Notes under the pieces: generated by a model
What the model saw: only the letters and a program-made list of their open reading frames with translations
Told to the model about the DNA's origin: nothing
Databases searched by the model: none
Position numbers and translations under genes: made by a program
Part shown: positions 28,110 to 42,606 of the stretch, in pieces
Numbering within the stretch: the stretch's first letter is position 1
Layout: each line of letters starts with the position of its first letter
DNA from: Lichenostomus cassidix
Lineage: Eukaryota > Chordata > Aves > Passeriformes > Meliphagidae
Reading direction: 5' to 3'
Length of the DNA: 64,000 nucleotides
NCBI GenBank assembly: GCA_008360975.2
Contig: CM039194.1
Coordinates: forward strand, 11,332,426 to 11,396,425

Positions 28110-30000
28110 CCTCAGCTAACCAAGATTTAATGGTTCTGGTAGAACAGTTAGATACAAAATAAACTATCAACCAATATTAGTTACATTTTCCCTTTTAGAT
28201 TGATGTATTGTTTGCCAGTAGATTATGTTTTATTTGGGCATAATTGTTAGAGTAATAACACTATAAGGAAAAGCTCAGCCTCTGAGTTTATGAAAATGTT
28301 TATTTCCAGTATTTGTGGTTCTTCTGCTTTCCATGTTTTGATCAGGAAAAGAAAGAAAGAAGCTGATTTTTGATCCTGCTCAAAATGAAACTAAACCCAC
28401 AGACATTTTGCCAGGTCTTTTGTGGTAAAGCAGTATCCTCACAGTTTGCAACCAGCCTTTCTGCTTCCTTCCACAAAGTGAGGCATCAGAAGAACGCTGT
28501 TGGGAGAGCAAGCCATTAAAAGGAAGATATCTTCAGAGGAAATAATTTCCCTCTCCAGGCTGTATCTAGATATCTAAAAAGCTTCCAAGAAAATGGCTTA
28601 GCACATGCATTATATCCCCCAGCACCCCACTGCTAGCAGTTGCATGCAGAGTTCCAGCAGTCGTTCTTGTAGAAATATAACAGCAATTTTCACCAAGACA
28701 ATGAGTGTCAGTGGGTGTGGAGTAGGAGCCCCGTTTGACAAGAGGCTCCACACTCCTCATGACTCTCCTTTGAAGCACAACCCCACTAGCCCAGATGTTG
28801 GAGCTCCTAGTCTGCAAACTCTTCAGAAGAGGCTCTGATTTCCTGAGCTTCACAAAGTGCTGTGAAAGCACAATGTACCCCTCAAGGCACATGAAATACC
28901 TATTGAGTCTCCTTTCTACTTAGGGGTGTCTCCACGGTGAACCCTAGAACTAAGCTTGTGACATTTTCCTTTAGCTCTGAAGCACCAGTTAGACAGGAGA
29001 AGATGGTTCAGAGGTTAAAGAGGCTTTAGCAGATCCTGTTTAAAGAGTGTCCCAGTGGCTCTCCAGATCATCCTGTGTTGGTGCTCTGTCTCTCCTTCTC
29101 AATGTAGAACAGATTCAGCTTTCTGCTCCTCACCAGTGACCATCCCTGACACCCTCTGCAGGAGCCAGATGAGTTCAGATAAGGAGGATCCATCTGCACA
29201 AAGTGTGTTGGGCTTTATTCTACTCTTCCTCAGAGTTACTTCAGCTCTAATGCAAGGCAGAATTAATCTGTTCCTTGCAAAATCGTCTAAATATTGAAGT
29301 TATGTCCTCAAACTGTTTTGAAGGCTTTTGGTGAAATCTAGTCTGGAAAACACTCCGCATGCCTATGCCAATAATGTCTCTAAACGTTGTCTCCAGCGAA
29401 GGGAGTGACATAAAAATTTTAATTCCTTCCTTACTACTCACTCTGCTGTCTGCCTTGTGCGTAGAGACAGTCAAGTGACGGAATCATGTGAGTCCTGGTG
29501 ACACATCCCTCGGAGCTGCTGCGGGAAGGGGCTGGACCAGGGCAGAAATGACCCACTGATGTGGTAGCGTCAGATCTTGCCCTGTTGGGAATGACATTTC
29601 ATAACTTCCTGCAAGAAATATAAGCCCAAGAGTGGCGTCAGCTGAGCAAGAGGCAGGGAAAATAGAACCTAAAGAAAGTCCAAAGCACCTTCTAGCTAAC
29701 CAATTTACAATAAAGTTGGCAGATTTGGACTGATGAGTAGGATTGACCAGATGGAAATACAAGCATGCAGCTACCAAAGAGCTGTAAAAGACCCACAGAG
29801 ATAGTCAATCTCCTGTTTGTGTTTCCTGGAAAATGACCTGTGGTTTTGTTGCTGAATTGCCTGTAGATGCTCAGGGCAGAATCCAGCTGGTTACACAGAG
29901 AGGATGAACTCACTGGTGGCATCTTCCTGATAATTGGCCATGATTCCATTGCCTCTGTGCTATCTACAGCCATAATTCAGGGAACCTTGTTCACCTTCCA

Positions 30001-33000
30001 AGTCCTCCTTTTACTGGGTTATAAACCTGTCTAAACAAACAAACTCCAAGTGTAGCTGGGCTAAACTAACAGCAGAGGTTAAATACAGGGCCTCCAAGGA
30101 AAATAACTGAAGAGCACAATTTGGGAAAATGCTGAAGCTGAATTTTGTGTTTTGTTCCCAGTGTTCCTAATGAAAACCTAAAGTAGAAGACTTAGAACTG
30201 TTTGTATCACCTCACTGGGAAACTATGTGCAGTTTTAGGATTCTGCAGCAGACATGAATCCTAGAAGATAGCTAGAGAGGTGATTTCAATAACCAACATT
30301 TTTTAATGCTCAGTTGGAATGCAGATGGAAACACCTTTGTAACACCTGATGTTTGGTTGTGACTTAAGCTCTCTGAGGACATCACTGCCTTTGCAGAAAA
30401 AGGTGTTTAAGATAACAACAAGGACAATGCTTTAAACAAGACAGCAGACAACAGCACTAGGTCTGAAAAGCTCCTCAGAGAGACCCAGGTTTACAGAAGG
30501 GTGAGCCATACCTGACACTAATTTTAGCAGGTCATGACATCTTCAATGATATCACACTCAAAGCTAGATTTTGGGGGTGGGAGAACTTGCATTATGACAG
30601 CTCAATAGCTTTCATTTGCAGTGCAAGGTCTATCACATTTGGGTTTTTAATTTGACACTGCAGATTACAAGCAGTTCTGACTTTCATAAAAAGAGTTTTC
30701 TCCTTGATCTTTACCATTCAACTGAGCCAGTCTTACACTTTCCCAGCAGGACACACTGATGAAAACAAGCTGCAGTAGTAGGTTCTGCTTTCTGTACAAA
30801 TCCAGACTTGCACATTAGCTAAACCAAATTTGCTGTAGGGGAAGAACTGTTGATTTTTTTTTCTTTCCCATCTCACTTTCTCTTTTCTCTGGGGCATCCA
30901 TCCTAACATCTCATCCTATCACTCTGAACAACATCAGGGCGTGCATTGCACCACCAGTGAGGCAGGGAACATCAGCAGCAGCCAGACCTTTACCTCTGAG
31001 CAAAGTTACTCAGTGGCCATCTGAACATTTACACTGAATGTTTTCTTTTTCAACTTCCACCAAAGGGTGTTTGTTTTTATCCACTCCTTTTATTTCCTCA
31101 GTAGCAGCAGAGATGTTTTGAATGAGGCAAGGGGAATACTTCTGATTGTTTGGATTCTGTTCAAGATGGACAGATTTATGTGTTTACCCTGGAAATGACT
31201 TATTGGATCATACTTTTGAGCAGAGCCAGGGAGCCCCCTTGCCTCCACCTCCCCCAGCCAGTCCCCAGGGCTCTGCTGTAATGTGGTTTTCATTATAAGC
31301 AGGAGCATTTTCTTCCTTACTACAGTGTTTTTCATAATGCAGGGATGAGAAGAACTAGGAAATTCAACCTCTGAAGGAAAAAAATTATTAAAATTATGGG
31401 AGGGGGACCAAGGTCTTTTAGACTCATATGTGTGTAGTGGTGGTGAAGATGTGACCATGGAGGGTGAGGGAAGACTCATCCTGTGCCTATAGTGCAGCAA
31501 TGTGATAAAATAAGGATTCACTGAGAACAGACCTCAAGACTCAGTTTGGATCTTTGGGGTGCCCAGATTATTGCTGCAGTTTGGGTGAATTTATTTGACT
31601 GGGTTACTTTTGGTGGTGATCTTACCAAGGGAACATTCCTGCTTGCCAGCCCACCACCCTGGGGCTGCCCCTTGCAGCTGAGTGAAAATTATAAACTGTG
31701 TCTAGAAACATGGAGGTGTTGAAGAAATTCCTCTTCAGTTCCACCTTTACTTGGGCTTTATTTTTCCCATGCCTTCATTATATGAGGGTTAATCCAATCC
31801 AAGGTACCTCTCTTGTTCCTGTCATATCCCTAAAATGCATTCTGCAGGAATACCAGAACACAAACTTTATTGCTCGGAGGAGAAGAGGACAGAGATCTTA
31901 TGGAGGAAGAATTTATTGCCACTTTTTGGTGACAAAACTATTCATCCCAGTAACTTGCTGAGTTACTAAGCTTTAGCAAAGCTTTTTTGCCAGCTTCATT
32001 CACATCACATTTGCTCTGCTGTGAGAGATTAAAGCCCAACTGCCTCCTTAGCAAACCACTCTATGTTCTATTACCTGCAAGAGGAGCTGGGACACCAACA
32101 GGGAGATCAATCTGTCCATGTGAGCCCCACTCACCCCAACTCCCAATTTCTGCCCAACACCAGCCTATCCACAGGAGACCACTTGCTGCAGAACCAGGGA
32201 ATGTGGGTTGGTGTGAACATTTCAGCACAGTTTTCTGCCCCATGGAAGTGTCCTAATAAATCCCCAAAATAGTATCAGAGCTTGGAGGGATTCCTACCTC
32301 TGCAGCCCCTTGATATATATCAGTTTCAGAGGCTGACATGTATTGAATTACCAGAGTTAGCATCGTGGTGGAAGAGAAATTCCACTGGATGACAGAAAGA
32401 TCTCCTGTTACCCTCCTAAGGGGGGAAGAAGTGAAGGTCTGTAGGGCAGAACTGCTCTTTGACATGTCAAGTTACAGCCACAAGAGGTTATCTCAAACAT
32501 CTGCTGTTGATTTCCGTGACCCTGGAATCACACACATTTCACACAGCAACTTTGCCTCTGCATTTGCTGTGCCTTTCTTAACCTTCTCTTTTCCATCCCT
32601 CACTTTGTCAGTGTGAGTTAATGTAGAGAAGCTTTACTGAGTGATATCCTGGTTTACATGATATTTTTACTTTCATGAGGATGAGAGATGTTGAAGCTGA
32701 GTAGTGAACAAGTCTATCTGAAATTTTGAGGTTTCCATGTGAATTCCTGGCGTGGAGTTCACTTAGCCCTCCCAGAACAGTCAGGCATGAGGAAGCTTTT
32801 GATGCATGAGACATGACAGAGTCACCTTTCCACAAAATGAGAAATCTCCAAATTCATACATTTTGTCTTCTGATACTTCCTTTTCAGCTGTGGCCTTGCA
32901 TGAGATAACCCAATTCTGTTGGTTTTTAAAGAAAACACAAAGGCTAGCAGATATAATGACTGAGGATATTGAGCAAGGAACCATTTACCCAATTATAACC

Positions 33001-36000
33001 ACTGGAATTATTCTCCAGATGTACCTAGAGCATCCCTACCATATCCCATGGAATTTTCTGTGCCAGAGAAGAGCAGCTGCCATGTCTGGGACAGAAACAG
33101 TGCTGCTGAAGCTCTTCTAGACACATTTTATTAGACATTTTCAGTCTAATAGCGAAGCTTGGAGCAGTGTGACATTTCTTGCTTTGGGTGGGACGAATGA
33201 TATTTTATTAATCATTGCTTGTTTTGGAGTTACATCACTGTCCATGAAATTGAAAAACAGAGTATGTTGTGTAGTTTCAATAGGCTTGACCATCGAATTA
33301 CGCAAATCATCTGCAGTAGGGAAGTGAACAGGTCACTCTCATGGTTACAACACCCAGTGTTTTTTTCCCTACCTAATGTCTTTTTCATCTGAAAGTGGCT
33401 GTGCCTAAATCACACAAAATGACACAACCGAAAAATCTCGTCAGTGACTTCAGCTTTACCAATGGTGATGTTGAAGACACAGACTGTCCCAGCAAAAAGA
33501 CTTCTATTTTTCATGTATTAAAAATCAGACATAGAGCTGCCAGACTGAGGCCTGGTTAAAACTTTTCAGTAATATTTTAAATAACTGACAGCAGGGGAGT
33601 TTTGTAACTTGCCATATTTGTGCATGGGAAACAACCAAATTGCCATCACCCTTCAGCATTACAATGAACTGGCCATTTTCAGTCCTGACCTTTACCTTGT
33701 GCATTGCTCAAGGACAGTAAAATTAATACCAAAGGGATGGATGAATTCTTTGTCTGTTCTGCTGGGTACTGGATCCAGCCAGCTACCCTTTGCAGCAGGG
33801 GGTTGTTGTAGATGTAGGCTCTTCTGGACAGAGCATTTCTGCATGCACAGCAGAAGTCAGGGTCCTGCAGCAGATGCTGGAATCTTCTTGCCAGCCTGAA
33901 GCCTGGAGAGGCCTTGGAGCACTTGGAGATTTGGCCAGTTCTTGTTCCTGTTGAATTTAATGGCTCTTGACACCATTTTCAATGAGCAGCACAATCACTC
34001 CTCCAGGGGGGGTTTCTCCCTCATTTGTGATTAAATCTGTGTACAAGCTCCTGAGTCAGGATTTCATCGGTCATTCCCTTTAATTGAGTTTGTACTTTTC
34101 AGACATACAAAATAAACATTGATTTCCTTTGTCAAATGGAGAGCAATAAACTGGGGTTGCATACTTTTATTATCAGGAAATGGTATAATACCCAGGAATC
34201 AAAAGCTGTGGGTTAGTATGCTGTACAGCTAACAGTGGGATGGAAACTTCCCAGTACTGGGATCAGAAAAAGACTTTGCACAACAATGGTCATTCACATA
34301 CATGTTTACATTTGTACATGAAGCAAGATGTGGCCAGCCCATAAAAATGTAGAGAATGATAAAGCAAGAGAAACAATATATAAAATGATAATCTTCTCCA
34401 TCTACAATATTCAACTACATCTGTGTTGGATCAGAGTTTGGCTGCTGAGGATGAACTTTCAGAATATGTTGTTCCCATTTTTGGTTCTTTAGGGAATTGG
34501 GGAACTTTTCCTCTGAATTTTTATAAGCTCATCTTTTTATATGGCAAAGAGCTCACCAATTACAGAGTCACAGTGTGGTAGACAGGCAGAAGAAAATGCT
34601 TAATGGAGTTTTATTTTTTTACATTTTGTAAACTTCATGTACCCACAAAGACTTGGGCAGAAAGCTCCTCAGCACACAACCATTACGTGGCTGGGATGCA
34701 GACACTATCTGGTTTCTGAAGTGGAAGAAGCCAAGATGTTGGAGCTCGATATGCCACTGCAGAGGCCAAAATAATAATTAGTGAATAGTTTCAACCCTGA
34801 AATTCCGACATCCAAATATAGTCTGAGACCCTACTGCCACACCAGGAATGGAGCTGGGAAGTCCCTATGGTATCTTGTAACAGAAATGTCTGTTGAGAGA
34901 CAAGGGTTGAAGTAATTAAAGAAAATATAAAAGCCAAGAGTACAAGTAGCTGGCAACATTTTAAGATTTTAAGACCCAAGACTCAGACTACACCATCTGT
35001 TTTATGTTGATTCTTAATGAATTTCTGTACAGTCCAGTTCTTATCCCACTTTGCAGATCTATCATTTACCAGGTAGAGTCAAGGAGCTCATTCACTGCAT
35101 TTGTTTTCCATCAGCATGACTTCATGGCCAAGAGCTGACCATGTCTATTGAACCTCTCAAAGAATAATCCTGTAATTGAGAAATGGCCAATTTCTGTCTG
35201 CTTGAGGGCTCACTTAATTTCTAGCCCCATATTGCCATGGCAGTTCATGTAACCCAACAATCCCTGTCTGACCCTGCAGCAGGCAATATTAAAATCCACA
35301 GTTTTTCAGTTTCAGATCTAGCTCCTTGTCCTAAACCATAACTATGTGGTTGATTAGAATTCGGGGTTTTAGTAATTAGGGTTGTGCACTGAAGACCATA
35401 TCTAGGAGACCTCATTAGTGTGATGTAATCCATCAGCCTGTGGTAAGCACAGTGGTGATGCTGCAGTGCCACTCCTGACAGTGTTTGGGTGGAGGTGGTT
35501 TAATCAGTGAATGTTTTCAGCATAACAGTGAAGGATTCTAAATTGATTCTGCAGCCCAGGTAATGCTGGCGGCTCTGTCCTGTTTTCTCTCTGTTATTTT
35601 TGATTCTTTTGTTGCTATGGGAGGTCTTGCTGGGATGTTTCTGATTTGGAGATTGGTGCTTTGCATCATTTCCCCTCTCAACCAGACTTGCTTTCTCTGT
35701 TGTGGTAAGCAGTGAGACATTATAGTAGTTCACATTTGTTTAGGTTTGTGGATTTTTTTGATGGTAACTACTTCAACATCCCCTTTTTGTAGCAGCTGTT
35801 TTTCTGTAACTTGCATCTGTGGCATATTTTTGAGGCCAGGAGATAACAGATTTGTTGCTGAATGTAGACATAATGTATGTTGTCAAGGCTCATACACAGT
35901 GAAAATCTGCACTGCTTCAGAATGCACCAGGGTTTATTTGTTTTCTCAGTTGAAGCCTCCCTCAGTGATCACTTGCTGGCTGGAGTTTGGTATAAATTCT

Positions 36001-39000
36001 GTGGCAGGATCAAGGGAGCTGATAGCTCAGGAATATTTGAATCACTAAGTCAGTTTGGGGTATTGAGGGCAGGGGGTCTTTTACTCCTACAGCTGTGGGT
36101 TTTAAGGCAATAAAGTACAGGATTGTAACAGGACATTATTTGTTGTCTTAGGACAATTAGAATGTTCCCAGGAGGACACAGGAGCAAACCTTGGTTTGTA
36201 CCTGCAGAGAAAGAGCTGTTTGGGCTGTGTGGGGCTGTCATGTTTCACACCAAGTGATTTGCTTTAGAGGATGTCCCCAGTGACCAGCATGGAGATCAGA
36301 ACGCAAGAGACACAAAGGACATTCCCATGTCACTGACATCAGGCTGGCAACACTGGGCTGAGCTCTCCAAGGCCCACATTGAACAGAGCATAATTCCTGG
36401 GGTTTTGAACCTGAATCTCTCCCATCTCTTTGGCACAAGGCAGCTCTGACCAGCGATAGGCAGATCTCATCCCTTCCACCCCCAGAGGCTCATCAGACAT
36501 GGGCAGAGGCTCCTGCTGCTTATTTTACTGTTCTGAAGTAAGAGCATTCATGTTTTCCATTGCAGCAGTCCTTGCTCTCCACCAGCTGGCACCAAACCTC
36601 CCAGCTTGGCACTTCGTGAGAGAGGGGAAGGAAATGTGACCAGGAAGTGTGAGAAAGGCAGAAATAATGGATTTTAGGGGAGAGTCTTCTTCATCTGATC
36701 TACAGTGTCATACACCCTGTTAAGACTCACATGTCTTGACATGTGTCATGCATCAAAAGAGAATCTGAAAGAAGAAACAGTTGGTTTTTTCCTTACAACC
36801 CAACAGAACGGAGGATTTTCTTAAATTTAAAAGCCAAAGCATTTTCATTTTGCTTCAAACCTCATTTCCTGATGCTTTATCTATCTTCTGAAAGATGCCC
36901 ACCTCTATCTCCTTCAAATCTCTACCTTTAATTACTGCATTCTGTACATGGAATAACCATTATAGCACCTGAATGTGCCTGAAGTCTCATTCCACATTCA
37001 GATGCAGAAAAACAGGATGAACCTCTATTGCAAGTTATCAAAGGTAACTTTGATATCTCATTTCCTAAAGAACAGGAATGTGGTAGATCTCACCAAGAAT
37101 TCAGTAAAGGCTTTGGTTAGGTATCACCAGGAAAATCAAAGAAACTGGGGGAAAGGGGTATTAAAGGAACTGGTGATAAAATAATTTCTCCAGCTAAACA
37201 GAAAAAATTGATTTTGCATTGAAAAGGGAAATACCAAATCAGCAGCAGAAAAAGGAACTATCGACTGCTCACGTCACTTGGGGAGTTCCTCAAAGACAGA
37301 TTTTGAGAAGTGACATCCTCAGTCTGCAAAAGCAAGAATGGACATTGATTGCTTTCTATAAATACTTGGAAAGATAATGCCTGTGAGGGAGAAGAGCTAT
37401 TTAAGAGCAATTTTGGCAGAGGAGCAGATGAGGTTGAGTGACCACAGAGCAGTCCAGGCTCAGAATCAGGCACTACCTGAGCAGTGTGTATCTGGAACAA
37501 CCTCCAACAGGAAAAGAATCCAACTAACTGCAGTTGTGGCATTCCCCAGGAGGGGCTGTGCCAAAGGGTGAATTATTTGTTCCCGGATTTCTGCCACTGC
37601 AAACCCCTGCAGTATGTGCTACAGAGGTGGCAGCTGTTCTTCAGCCCTGCAGGGATCACAGACTGAGCCACAGCAGGGGATGCTCCAGCTCCTCTCCCAG
37701 TGTCCTGTTGTGTGCTCTGGCCTCTGGGCATGGATGCTGAATGCAGGCTCTGGCTCCTGCCTCCTGCAGCACTCAGATGCCAAGTTCCAGCCTCTGAAAA
37801 CCTCGGAGAGAAACTTCTCTCTAAAACAGAGCAAAACTGAGCTCAGCAATGCCAAAGGGGTAAAAATCCTCGTGTGCTGCTGACATTCTGGGGGCAGAGA
37901 AGGGCTCCATGGTCCCTGGGATAAACTGAGAGTCCCCAGGGCCCTTCATGAGGATCTGCACGATGCAGCCCACCATCCACCCTTTCTACCACCCTCCTCC
38001 CTCTGCCCTCCATCCTTCCTTCTGCTGTGTATTCACCCAAGGCAATGAGGAGGCAGACAGCACAGGGATGATGCCCAGCACAGAGATAGACATGGGATTC
38101 TGGAGGGGTTGTTTTCCTCCTCCTCTGTGTTTTGTTAACCAGCATACAAGTGGTGTAAAGAGGTGAAATGAAGCTGCACATCCTCACCAGACAGTGAGGA
38201 GCTATGGCCAGCACTCTCCCAGGCTGGCTTTTGTGGGCACAGTGTGCCTGGGAATGATGGGTGCTGTTTGAAAGGGCAGGAGGAAAGAGATTTCTCTGGC
38301 TCCTGTGCAAGGGTCACAATTTGACCCTTAAAACCAAAGAATGTGAAGTCAACTTGTGAGGATTAGAGATGCTGGGATTCAGATTTCTTTTGAGCTTTTC
38401 TCCGCGTTTTAAAAATCCCAAAAGCACAGAGGAAAAAAATGCGCCCAAGCAGCCTGAAACTCCTTTGGCTTGCAGCTCAGCTCAGGATGACTGTGGCACA
38501 ATGGATTCCAGATGCTGAATTTCCGGCAGTGGCTCACACACACACAGAGTTCCTCAGCTCCACAGGCTCAGACACAATCCCAGACTCCTACAGACGGCGG
38601 AGACTGGCAGCATGAGAAACAGAGACATTACAGACTCCCAAACTCATTCCCCCCAGACCTGACTAGCGCACAGGCTAGTCAATATTTTGGGTATTTTTAG
38701 GACTGTGTTAGTGTGATGACATCCCCTGCCTGGCAGCCATGGAGGAGCCCAGCACAGAGCACCAGCAGCACCAGCTCACAGAGTTTGGAAAATGTCATTT
38801 GCAGCCCCATGGGATTGCAAACAGCATCAGGTTCAGCCCTCCAGAGGTGTAGCTCAGTAACAGAAGTGTCTGGTTAACCTGTTGGTGCTTGTAGGCAGAA
38901 AATTAATGAACTGATTCCAATTATAAATATTCCAGAGAGGGCTAATGATGATTAATCTGTTGTTACTGAGTTAGTCTTTTATGACCTGTTATTTATTGCT

Positions 39001-42000
39001 CATACGACTGTAGTCACTCGTGACGCCTGTTCCTCGTGGAAGCATCTATCACCTGTTAAATCTTTGTAAGTAATTTAGTAGGGTAACCATCATGTATAAA
39101 TAATACTTATGTCACTTTTTAATATGATGAATGACACTAGAGATCAATTGACAATGCATAACCCAAGTTTACAGGATCAAAACCACTAGATACATTTTAT
39201 GTCTTGCATTTTGTGAGGCTGCTGCCCAACACCAGTAACAAGATACAATTAAACTGCAGCATCTCCTGGTGTGATGACAGAGACCATTTCCACTCCTCCC
39301 ATGCAACACAAATCAGTCCTTGCTGCAGACTCCAGGAATACCCACAGGCAAAGGCCCTTGCTGGGACTCAGCACTAGGTCAGAGGAAAGCTAATTTTATT
39401 AAGAATTTTTACTATGAAGATATAAATTTGCAATAAAATGTTGGCAACTGCTTTAGGCTGGAATTTTCCAGAAATGTAAGAGGCAATAGGTCCCCAAATC
39501 CCACCAAACTGGTACCCCACTCTTATGGGCTTCTCTGAACAGCCCAGCCTTTGCTCTGACTCATTACCCACACCACTGCCATTATTTCTTCATAAGTTTT
39601 TGTTTAAGTTATTGTGCTCTTAATTTCCTGTTTCACAATCCTCCACTGATGCCAGCAAAATACATTAATTCAGATTTCTGGATTTGCATTTGAGCATTTA
39701 AAGGATTAAAATTAATCACAGCTTCTCATTGGCTCAAGGCAATCAAAGGTTCAGTATACACACTTCAGATTAATATTTCTCCTGACTGTGATTTGTCAAA
39801 GCTCAAGTGAAGAAAAAAAGGCTACTGGATCCTTACCAGCCATGTAAGCACTGGGGAAAACCCAAGTCTAGCAGGAGGAGGTGAACCTCCATTAATTGCA
39901 GTGCAGATCTGCTGGCTCATGTCCAGCTTGATCCCAAGCAAGGAAGGACAGAAGTCAGGCTGTGCTCACCGTGAGTAACACACTCCCACAGCCCTCTGAC
40001 TCAGGGCTGCTTCCCTAGAACCCTCATTATTTCATCACACATTAACCCTCTTTTTCTTTTCTTCAGCAAGAGACCATTTCCCCCAGCAGTTGGAAAAAAA
40101 AAGGTTCAGTGGATGTAAAACTGGGCATGAGTAAATGATCTGTCAGCAGAAGTATCAGGTTTGTAGGAAAGGTTTGGAGACACTCCTATTTATTTCTGAC
40201 TTGTGCCTCCAGAGTCTCTGTTATGCAAGATTGCTCTGTAGAGTGCCCAGAAGTGTGAAGGAAAAAAAATTCCAAGAGCTGTGAAGCATCTGCACTGCCA
40301 GGAACATCTAATTGTGGAATAATTGAAGTGCCTCCAATGAGCCACACAGAACAAAGGTGACTTGCCCAGATCACCCAGTGGGCTCATGGCCAAGCTGGAG
40401 TGAGAATCCCAGCCTCCCAAACCCCAACTGGCTGAGCATATCTCCAGCTAAGAGATTTTTGTGGACAAGATAGATTTACCTAGAGCTCTTCAAACAGATT
40501 TTCCCCCTTGATACATGGCCAGTCCTCCTTCAGCAGTTCAGCGATGGAATCTAGCCCTTTGGGTCTCATTTCCATGGCAGATCAGCAAACATCTTCGTAA
40601 AGAGTCTGGTGTCAAGATGTTTGTTGGGTTTGGTGGTTTGGTCAGATAGGACTAAGGGAAGTTAATTCCCATGGGGGATCTGTGTGCAGTCCTAATTCTT
40701 TCTTCTAACCATGTGTCCGGCCAGACAAACCCACAAACATGCAAGTTGGTAACAACTGCAGCCAGCTGAATTTTTCTAATTATTTTTCTGTGCACAAGAT
40801 ATAGTGTGTCTGCAGCTCAGATTCCATTCCAAGTGTGTTCCAGTTGATGGAAAGACTCCTGCTGGCTGCAGCGAGCTCTGGGTCAGGGCCCTGGGATGGG
40901 AGGCAGAGCAGTGGCTGCATTTGCTGTAGAAATTCCACCCACGAGTGCAGCACTTGTTGGAGGAGCACCATTCCCTCAGCATGAGACAGCTCTCAGTGCT
41001 CTGGCCTGTTGTTCCAGCCCCTGCTCCAGCCAGTGACGTTCTGGTTACACAAATAATTACCCTTTGGACTCTGGAGGCATCACTTCCCCTGCTAGCCATC
41101 TCCTGCCCCTTCCCTCGAGTCTAGCTCTGATCTACAGACCTTTTGTGAGCCTCAGGTGTGAAAAACAGTTCAGTTCCAAGGCCTGAATGGAAAGTAGAAA
41201 ACAAACCAAACTAAATAAAATATCCAAGCCAGGCATTTTGTGCATGTGTAGCAACATGTGCTGCTATCCATAAAGTCTGAAGGCTCTCCTAGATTTTAGG
41301 CAACAAGCATCTTTACTGAGGTAGGAGTCTTTTGGGCCATTTTCTCTTGCTGTACCCAGCACTGAAGAATGGGTATCAAACACAAAAGAACCACTCATTT
41401 TCCAACCTAATCAATATTTATAACCTCTGTTTTCTCAGTTATGGAACATGCCTTTTTCTTCATTTTAGGACATACCCTGAAAGGTGTTGATTGTTGGGAT
41501 CTAAGGAGAAAAATAAGCTAATTAAAAAAAAAATTATTTAAAATTTATATTCATTTTAGAGGTTTGATAAAGTCAGCATTGCTGGAAGCTATGCATAAAT
41601 CCAAGGAGGATATTTAATATCCATCAAGGTTTGACTGTGGTGAGTCAGCTCTTGTACTGGAACCAGTTGGCTACAGGGAAAAAGGATGGGAGAGATGGAA
41701 TGAGGGAATGATGGAGGGAGAGGTGAGGATCACTTCATCTCATAAAAAATTCACTGCTTTTCATAAAGACTTCTCTTCCATGGTTTATATGCATGGTTGT
41801 TAAAAGTCAGGCGTACACTCATTTTGGTGGATATTTAAATCAATAAAATTTATTGCATTTATAGTATTAAGAAAGCTAAGACCTATAAAAAGGAAGCATT
41901 TTGGGGGGAAAAAATCCTGAAAATTTAGTTAATGTAGGACAGATGTTTCTTCCCCTACTGATAGCCAGCAGTTCATAATAATGGAATTTGCTCCCTTTTT
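30001..42000. other. Intergenic sequence without recognisable gene
   Basis: I see no family-matching frame and no RNA gene. Two blocks, near 38,930-39,080 and 39,660-39,790, retain CpGs or hold dense transcription-factor motifs and may be regulatory. Open frames on both strands are short or lack splice support. Confidence 0.5.
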
Positions 42001-42557
42001 AATTAAAAAGGCCAGTGTTCACTGAAAGGTGAACAAGAATAGATGTCTTACAGGTCTTACAGTATATTTTGAAAGAGGTTCGTTTTATTTCCAAACTCTG
42101 TGTTACTTATAAGTCTAAATCTCTGAACTGACTCTGTTGCTTTCCTAATTAAAAGCAATATATCCTCTTATCTTCTCACTTTAGAAATCACCCGGCATTA
42201 AACACTCCATTGTGCAACTTCATCTGCTCCTGGATGAGTTGTTTTGGGTTGGATTCATTTCGCTTTCTGGAAAGCAACTGGAAACAATTTTGCATTAGAG
42301 TGCCATGATTTGTCATTTGACATCAGGCAGAATCATGCGACTTTCCCCTCCAAACATCATGCAGCAAACAAGACTGATGCTTGCTGGCTCTGCACTGAGT
42401 CTGTTCATTGCCTTCTTCCCTGGAAACCTTCCTCCAGGGGAAGGAGCCACAGCAAACTGGTTTTCAGTGTGTGTGGTCACATTTCTGCTGCACTGGAGCA
42501 GAAGGAGCATCTCAGAGCTTTGACAAAGGAGAGGCCAAGCCAGGCTTGGAGAGCTTT

Positions 42558-42606
42558 GGGGAGAGAAGAGGAGAGAGAGAGGAGGGAGAAGAGGAAGAGG
42601 AGAGGG
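42558..42606. repeat. Polypurine (GA-rich) tract
   Basis: Forty-nine consecutive purines occur, mainly GAGA and GAGGAG units. It is a low-complexity sequence with potential to form triplex DNA. Confidence 0.8.

Larger units (their letters stand above)
18846..30000. other. Intergenic sequence; a few exon-like open segments only
   Basis: No known family is recognised. Two minus-strand segments, at 22,519-22,641 and 27,609-28,109, read like protein and have good donors, and are described separately. A poly-A/ACC-rich run lies near 25,393-25,420 and an A-rich CAA/ACC repeat at 26,330-26,400. Other open frames, including one of 181 codons on the plus strand at 20,162-20,707, lack splice or family support. 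Confidence 0.55.

Noticed and set aside
28566..28892. Protein-like minus-strand frame (contains KSEPLLKSLQTRSSN)
   Set aside because: The plus strand of the same segment is equally open and protein-like, and no splice signals or family match support either.
29247..29777. Possible solo LTR or gene fragment with a local CpG cluster
   Set aside because: I could not find terminal TG..CA inverted ends, a target-site duplication or a match to a known avian LTR, so it is left unannotated.
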